NCBI GenBank assembly: GCA_002473085.1
Contig: DKTP01000172.1
Location: 1 to 16,870, forward strand
Source of the DNA: Anaerolineales bacterium UBA7227
Lineage (GTDB): Bacteria; Chloroflexota; Anaerolineae; Anaerolineales; Villigracilaceae
Length of the DNA stretch: 16,870 nucleotides
Direction: 5' to 3'
Each line of letters begins with the position of its first letter. The first letter of the stretch is position 1. A model generated the notes under the pieces. That model ran no database searches. It was given only the letters and a program-made list of their open reading frames with translations, and was not told the DNA's origin. Positions 12,244-16,870 of the stretch are shown in pieces. Made by a program: the position numbers and the translations under genes.

Positions 12244-15200
12244 ATGAAAAAAATCATCGCTTCTCTCCTCCTCGTTGTCTTCGTCCTGACCTCCTGCGGG
12301 AAAGCCGCGCCCACGCTTCAGCCGCCGGTCGTCCCGACGGTCAGCCGGGCGCCTCAACTGGCGGGACAAACTCCCGCTGTGGAGGAACGTCTCGCGCTCG
12401 ACGCGCCCATGGACCTGGTCTTCGACCGCCCCATGGATCCCGCCTCGACCGGATCCGCTTTCACCCTGACCGACGCGGACGGGAACAAGGTCGCGGGGAC
12501 GGTCTCCTGGCCCGACGCGCGCACCCTCCGCTTCACCCCGGCCGAGACGCTGGATCCCGCTTCGAAGTACGTCGCGGCCGTTTCGACGTCCGCGAAAGAC
12601 GCCGACGGCGCCGCGTTGACCGAGACGCTCCGCGCCGAATTCCAGACGGTCGAATCCCTCGAAGTCGGACAGGTCTTTCCCGCGCCCGACGCCGAGGACG
12701 TGGACCTCGCCTCCACCATCACGGTCATCTTCAACCGTCCCATCGTCCCGATGACGGTCGCCGAGGAGCAGTCGCAACTTCCCCAGCCGCTCACCATCCA
12801 GCCCGAGGTCAAGGGGACGGGCGAGTGGGTCAGCTCGTCGGTGTACGTTTTCCAGCCGGAGAAACTCCTCGGCAGCGGCGTCAGTTATATGGTCAGCGTG
12901 GACGCGGGGTTGAAGGACGCGCTTGGGATGTCGCTCGGCGAGTCCTACGTCTGGAAGTTCGTCACCCGGGCCCCGCGCGTCGACACGCTCTCGCTCGTCA
13001 ACGGCGAGACCAACCCGGAGATGGACATCGAGAACGTCCTGCTCGACCAGGCGTTCATGATCACGTTCCGGCAGCCGATGGACGAGAAATCCACCGGCGC
13101 GGCTTTGACGTTGAAGGAACGCGACACGGGCAAGGCCTTCCCAGTCACCCTGAAATGGAACGAAGATTCCACCGCGTTGACGATCGCGCCCGTCGGCTTG
13201 TACCGCCTTTCTGGTTATTACGAACTCGGCCTGGCGCAGACGGCGCTCGCGCAGGACGGCAGCCCGCTGGCGGACGGCCTCGCGTTCCGCTTCTCAACAC
13301 TGGGACTGCCGCGCGTCGAAAAAGTGACGCCCGCGCCGAATTCCACGCAGGATTACTTTGACCCGTGGTTCTCGATCAAGTTCAGTTCGCCGATGGACTT
13401 CGACACGCTCAAAGACCGCGTCGTCATTACGCCCAAGCCAAAGGCCGACGTGCGGATGTACTATAACGAATACGACTGGTCGTTGAACCTCGTCGGGCTG
13501 GAACCGTCCACTGATTACGTGGTGCGCGTGTCGCCCGGCGCGGCGGACCTATACGGCAATGCTATTGGCGCGGAATTTTCGTGGGACTTCAAGACGAGCG
13601 CAAGATATCCAAGCGCCTATCTTGTCATCCCGCAGACGCTGGTCTATCGCGTGGGCGGCGACCGGGGTTTCTTTTTCGAATACACCAACCTCGCCTCGGC
13701 GGAACTTTCCATCTATTCGATTGCGCCCGAAAACTTCATCGCCTTCCAGCGCGGAAGCATTGACCCCGGCAACTTCAAGCCGCAGGGCGATCCCATTAAG
13801 ACCTGGAAGCCCGACCTGGACGTGCCGCAAAACGACTCGCGTCAGGCCGAATTTAAACTGGAAGACGCCAGCGGCAAACCCCTCGCGCCCGGCTACTACT
13901 TTATCGGCGTGAAGGCCGAACCTTTCGATTACGACGGCAATTTCCTGCAAGGCGCGGCGGTCGTCGTCGCCACCGACAACATGACGTTCAAGACCACCGA
14001 CAGCGAATCGCTCGTCTGGCTGACGGACCTCGACACGGGCGCGCCCGTCAAGAACGTGGGCATCGTCTTTTACAACATGGACGGGAAGCAGCTCGGCAAG
14101 GCGACCACCGACAAGGACGGGCTGGCCTACGCCGCCGACCTGTCCGAGCCGTATTACGCGCGCACCGAGGACAAGTCCCGCCTGGCGTTTGCCGCGCAGT
14201 CCTGGGGGAGCGGCATTTCGCCCGGCAATTTCGGAATCTACGAAAATTACTGGACTCCACCCAACCAGCCCTTTGCCTACGTCTATACCGAGCGCCCCAT
14301 CTACCGCCCCGGGCAGGACGTGTTCATCAAAGGCATCGTCCGCCAGAACGACGACCTGCACTACAGTTTGATGGAACGCAAATCGGTTTACGTCACGATT
14401 GACTTCGAAGGCGAGGTCGTCTACGAGAAAGAACTTTCCCTCAATGACATGGGCACGTTCGCGGAGGCCTTCCATCTCGGCAAAGACGTCTCCCTCGGTT
14501 CGTACTACATCAGCGTCCGATTTGCAAAGAGCGACGAGAGTCCCTTCGCCTACAGTTCCTTCCGCGTGGCTGAATACCGCAAACCCGAATTTCAGGTGAA
14601 GGCGGCCTCCAACGCGACCGACATCCTCGCGGGCGACGCCTACACGGTGACTTTGGACGCGTCCTACTATTCGGGCGGATTCGTCGGCGGCGCGGACGTG
14701 GACTGGTTCCTCTCCGCCTCCTCCGCGGACTTCGTCCCGATTCCCCTCTATTCGACCTTCTCCTTCTCCGATTACGACTACGACTCCTACGAGGCGAATC
14801 CCGTCCCGCCGACGACGCTGTTGAAGGAGGGCAAGTCCACGCTCGACGCGAACGGTCATCTCGAACTGACGGAGACCTCCGCGCTCGGCAAATATCCCAA
14901 CGGCAGCGACGTGACCTTCTCTGCAAACGTGACGGATGTGTCAGGCAACCTCGTCAGCGGGCAGGCCAGCGTCCACGTGCACCCCAGCCTGGTCTACGCG
15001 GGGATCCGCGCGCAGAGTTACGTCGGGATCGAGAATCTCCCGTCCGTGTTCGACCTGGTCGTCCTGGACTGGGAGTCGAAGCCCGTCGCGGGTCAGGAAG
15101 TGAGCGTGGACATCGTCCGCCGCGAGTGGAACAGCGTCCAGCAAAAGGACGAGCAGGGGACCCTCCGCTGGGTGACGACGGTCGAAGACATCCCCGTCGA

Positions 15201-16870
15201 AAAAGATTTGAAAGCCACGACAGACAAGGACGGCGCGGCGCGGGTCTCGTTCACGCCCGCGACGGGCGGCGTGTACAAAGCCATCGTCCACGTGACGGAT
15301 AAGAAAGGCAACCAGCAGCAGTCGTCGCAGTTCATCTGGGTCGCGGGCAGGGAATACATCCCGTGGCAGCAGACGAACGACCGCAGTTTCAAACTCGTCG
15401 CGGACAAAGGCTCCTACTCCGTCGGCGACACGGCGAAACTGCTCATCGCCCAGCCGTTCGAAGGCGAGCATTACGCGCTGGTGACGCTGGAGCGCGGACA
15501 CATTTACAAACAGGAAGTCATCAAACTCAGCGGCAACAGCACGGTCTACGAATTGCCGATCACCAAAGACATGGCCCCCGTCGAGTACGTCTCGGTGGTG
15601 GTCGTCAAAGGCGCGGACGCGAAATCCGCCCCCGACTTCAAAGTCGGCATGACGCGGCTGGATGTGGATCTCAACCAGCAGACGCTGGACGTGGACATCC
15701 AGCCCGATAAGACATCCGCCGGCCCGGGCGACAAGGTGACCTACACCGTCACCGTCAAGGATTACGCCGGGAAACCCGCGCAAGCCGAAGTCTCGCTGGC
15801 GCTGGTGGATAAAGCCGTGCTGGCGCTGGCGCCGTCCAACTCGGCCCCGATCCTGGAGGCGTTCTATCCCGAGCGCGGACTCAGCGTCTCTACCGCGTTG
15901 GGCATCGTCCTCAGCGCGGACGATTTCAACGCCAACTACCGCGCCTCGATCGCCACTGGCGAGGGCATGGGGAGCGGCGGCGGCGGAAAAGGCGAAGGCG
16001 ACCTGGGCGTGATGACCGTCCGCCAGGACTTCCGCGACACCGCCTTCTACGAAGCGCAGGTGCAGACGGACAAGAACGGCAAGGCCACCGTCACGGTGAC
16101 GCTGCCCGAAAACCTGACCGTCTGGCAGATGAAAGCGCGCGCCGTCACCGCGGATTCGATGGTCGGCGAGGCGGTGAACGAGATCGTCAGCAGCAAGCCG
16201 CTGCTCGTCAACGTGCAGGCGCCGCGCTTCTTCATCGTGAACGACTCGGCCCGCGTCGGCGCGAGCGTGCATAACAACACGAAGGAACCGCTCGAAGTCG
16301 AAGTCACGCTCGAGGCGCAGGGCGTCGAAATCCAATCGGAGGCCGCGCAAAGCGTCGCCGTCCCCGCGGGACAGCAGAAATACGTCACGTGGGACGTGAA
16401 GGTGAACGGCGACGCGGCGCGCGTCGACCTGACCGTCCGCGCGAAGGGCGGGCAATATTCGGACGCGGCCAAACCCGCCCTCGGCGCGCTGGAGGGACAG
16501 GGCATCCCCGTGTATACCTTCCACGTGACCGAATCCGTCGGGACGTCGGGCGCGCTGCGGGAGGCGGGTTCCGTCACCGAGGCCGTCCAGCTTCCGACGA
16601 CGATCCCGTACAAATCCGCCAGCGTCAACGTCGAACTTTCGCCCTCCCTGGCGGCCTCCATGGTCGGCGGTTTGAACTACCTCGAAGACTTCGAATATCT
16701 CGGCATGGAGCAGACCGTTTCCCGCTTCCTGCCGAACGTGGCGGGACTGCGCGCCCTCGAACTCGCGGGACAGCCCTCCGTCGAACTCCATTCCAAACTC
16801 GACGGGCAAGTGAGCGTCGCGCTTCAGCGGATCTATTCGAAGCAGAATTATGACGGCGGCTGGAGTTGGT
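12244..16870 (+). CDS. Alpha-2-macroglobulin family lipoprotein lacking the thioester Cys (3' end outside window)
   Basis: An open frame of 1,542 codons that runs off the window without a stop. The start is a lipoprotein signal, MKKIIASLLLVVFVLTSC, with lipobox LTSC (Cys18), so the protein should be anchored on the outer face of the cytoplasmic membrane. Four Big_5-type Ig-like repeats with PMD motifs follow (about 47-138, 140-241, 245-352, 359-451). Then come macroglobulin domains with the hallmark TERPIYRPGQ (682-691), a bait-region/MG domain zone (about 770-1230) including ALVDKAVLAL, a Gly-rich linker (1241-1250), and the A2M domain opening RQDFRDT (1260-1266). The thioester motif is GMEQ (1487-1490), Gly in place of the reactive Cys. 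Bacterial A2Ms are thought to trap attacking proteases in the envelope. They are often next to pbpC, which would lie to the right if present. Confidence 0.92.
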   Translation, partial: MKKIIASLLLVVFVLTSCGKAAPTLQPPVVPTVSRAPQLAGQTPAVEERLALDAPMDLVFDRPMDPASTGSAFTLTDADGNKVAGTVSWPDARTLRFTPAETLDPASKYVAAVSTSAKDADGAALTETLRAEFQTVESLEVGQVFPAPDAEDVDLASTITVIFNRPIVPMTVAEEQSQLPQPLTIQPEVKGTGEWVSSSVYVFQPEKLLGSGVSYMVSVDAGLKDALGMSLGESYVWKFVTRAPRVDTLSLVNGETNPEMDIENVLLDQAFMITFRQPMDEKSTGAALTLKERDTGKAFPVTLKWNEDSTALTIAPVGLYRLSGYYELGLAQTALAQDGSPLADGLAFRFSTLGLPRVEKVTPAPNSTQDYFDPWFSIKFSSPMDFDTLKDRVVITPKPKADVRMYYNEYDWSLNLVGLEPSTDYVVRVSPGAADLYGNAIGAEFSWDFKTSARYPSAYLVIPQTLVYRVGGDRGFFFEYTNLASAELSIYSIAPENFIAFQRGSIDPGNFKPQGDPIKTWKPDLDVPQNDSRQAEFKLEDASGKPLAPGYYFIGVKAEPFDYDGNFLQGAAVVVATDNMTFKTTDSESLVWLTDLDTGAPVKNVGIVFYNMDGKQLGKATTDKDGLAYAADLSEPYYARTEDKSRLAFAAQSWGSGISPGNFGIYENYWTPPNQPFAYVYTERPIYRPGQDVFIKGIVRQNDDLHYSLMERKSVYVTIDFEGEVVYEKELSLNDMGTFAEAFHLGKDVSLGSYYISVRFAKSDESPFAYSSFRVAEYRKPEFQVKAASNATDILAGDAYTVTLDASYYSGGFVGGADVDWFLSASSADFVPIPLYSTFSFSDYDYDSYEANPVPPTTLLKEGKSTLDANGHLELTETSALGKYPNGSDVTFSANVTDVSGNLVSGQASVHVHPSLVYAGIRAQSYVGIENLPSVFDLVVLDWESKPVAGQEVSVDIVRREWNSVQQKDEQGTLRWVTTVEDIPVEKDLKATTDKDGAARVSFTPATGGVYKAIVHVTDKKGNQQQSSQFIWVAGREYIPWQQTNDRSFKLVADKGSYSVGDTAKLLIAQPFEGEHYALVTLERGHIYKQEVIKLSGNSTVYELPITKDMAPVEYVSVVVVKGADAKSAPDFKVGMTRLDVDLNQQTLDVDIQPDKTSAGPGDKVTYTVTVKDYAGKPAQAEVSLALVDKAVLALAPSNSAPILEAFYPERGLSVSTALGIVLSADDFNANYRASIATGEGMGSGGGGKGEGDLGVMTVRQDFRDTAFYEAQVQTDKNGKATVTVTLPENLTVWQMKARAVTADSMVGEAVNEIVSSKPLLVNVQAPRFFIVNDSARVGASVHNNTKEPLEVEVTLEAQGVEIQSEAAQSVAVPAGQQKYVTWDVKVNGDAARVDLTVRAKGGQYSDAAKPALGALEGQGIPVYTFHVTESVGTSGALREAGSVTEAVQLPTTIPYKSASVNVELSPSLAASMVGGLNYLEDFEYLGMEQTVSRFLPNVAGLRALELAGQPSVELHSKLDGQVSVALQRIYSKQNYDGGWSW

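Noticed and set aside
14941..16809. 622-codon minus-strand frame opposite the macroglobulin gene (and a 436-codon one at 13549-14859)
   Set aside because: Shadow frames of a GC-rich gene; sequence is Arg/Asp/Val-rich with no domain, while the plus-strand frame has signal peptide and A2M motifs.

Overview
This 16.9-kb window is a stretch of GC-rich bacterial chromosome with nine complete genes, one large gene cut by the right edge, and possibly a few codons of another gene at the left edge. I infer a member of the Chloroflexota, most likely Anaerolineae. The grounds are the Pro/Thr/Glu-rich 'PTETPTP'-type tail, a single-membrane style lipoprotein, GC-rich coding with AT-rich promoters, and the mix of families; there is no rRNA or marker gene to settle it. 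No tRNA, rRNA, CRISPR array, insertion sequence or phage gene was seen.

Layout. (1) 1-3182, minus strand: a co-directional cluster read right to left. It holds a membrane protein with a cytoplasmic helix-hairpin-helix domain, an alpha-D-phosphohexomutase (PGM/PMM family) and a bifunctional-nuclease (BFN/DUF151) protein. (2) 3183-3235: a compact 53-bp divergent promoter region with a perfect 15-bp palindrome and an extended -10 box that would make the next transcript leaderless. (3) 3236-5522, plus: a cysteine desulfurase followed by MnmA, the sulfur donor and tRNA 2-thiouridylase pair, like the YrvO-MnmA pair of Bacillus. (4) 5523-7677: a spacer with repeats and then an S9-family serine peptidase. 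(5) 7678-11173: a repeat-containing spacer, a small three-helix membrane protein, and an ABC importer of the NitT/TauT type made of a fused two-domain permease and an ATPase with an extra C-terminal domain; no substrate-binding protein is present. (6) 11174-12125: a hairpin-rich spacer, a DedA-family membrane protein and its terminator. (7) 12244 to the end: a very large alpha-2-macroglobulin-like lipoprotein, truncated by the window.

The most unusual noncoding signal is in the spacers. Three plus-strand spacers carry tandem repeats with exactly 7-bp period but different unit sequences: 4381-4457 (eleven units filling the whole gap between the cysteine desulfurase stop and the mnmA start), 5689-5723 and 7772-7813. 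One spacer also holds a 76-bp imperfect direct repeat with hairpin potential, and another a decayed CACGGATT hairpin repeat. The most unusual protein signal is the macroglobulin, where the thioester cysteine of the C-x-E-Q motif is replaced by glycine.

Translation starts are mixed. Several genes have clear Shine-Dalgarno sites (BFN, mutase, HhH protein, peptidase, ATPase, macroglobulin). The cysteine desulfurase, mnmA, the small membrane protein and the permease have none close to the start codon.
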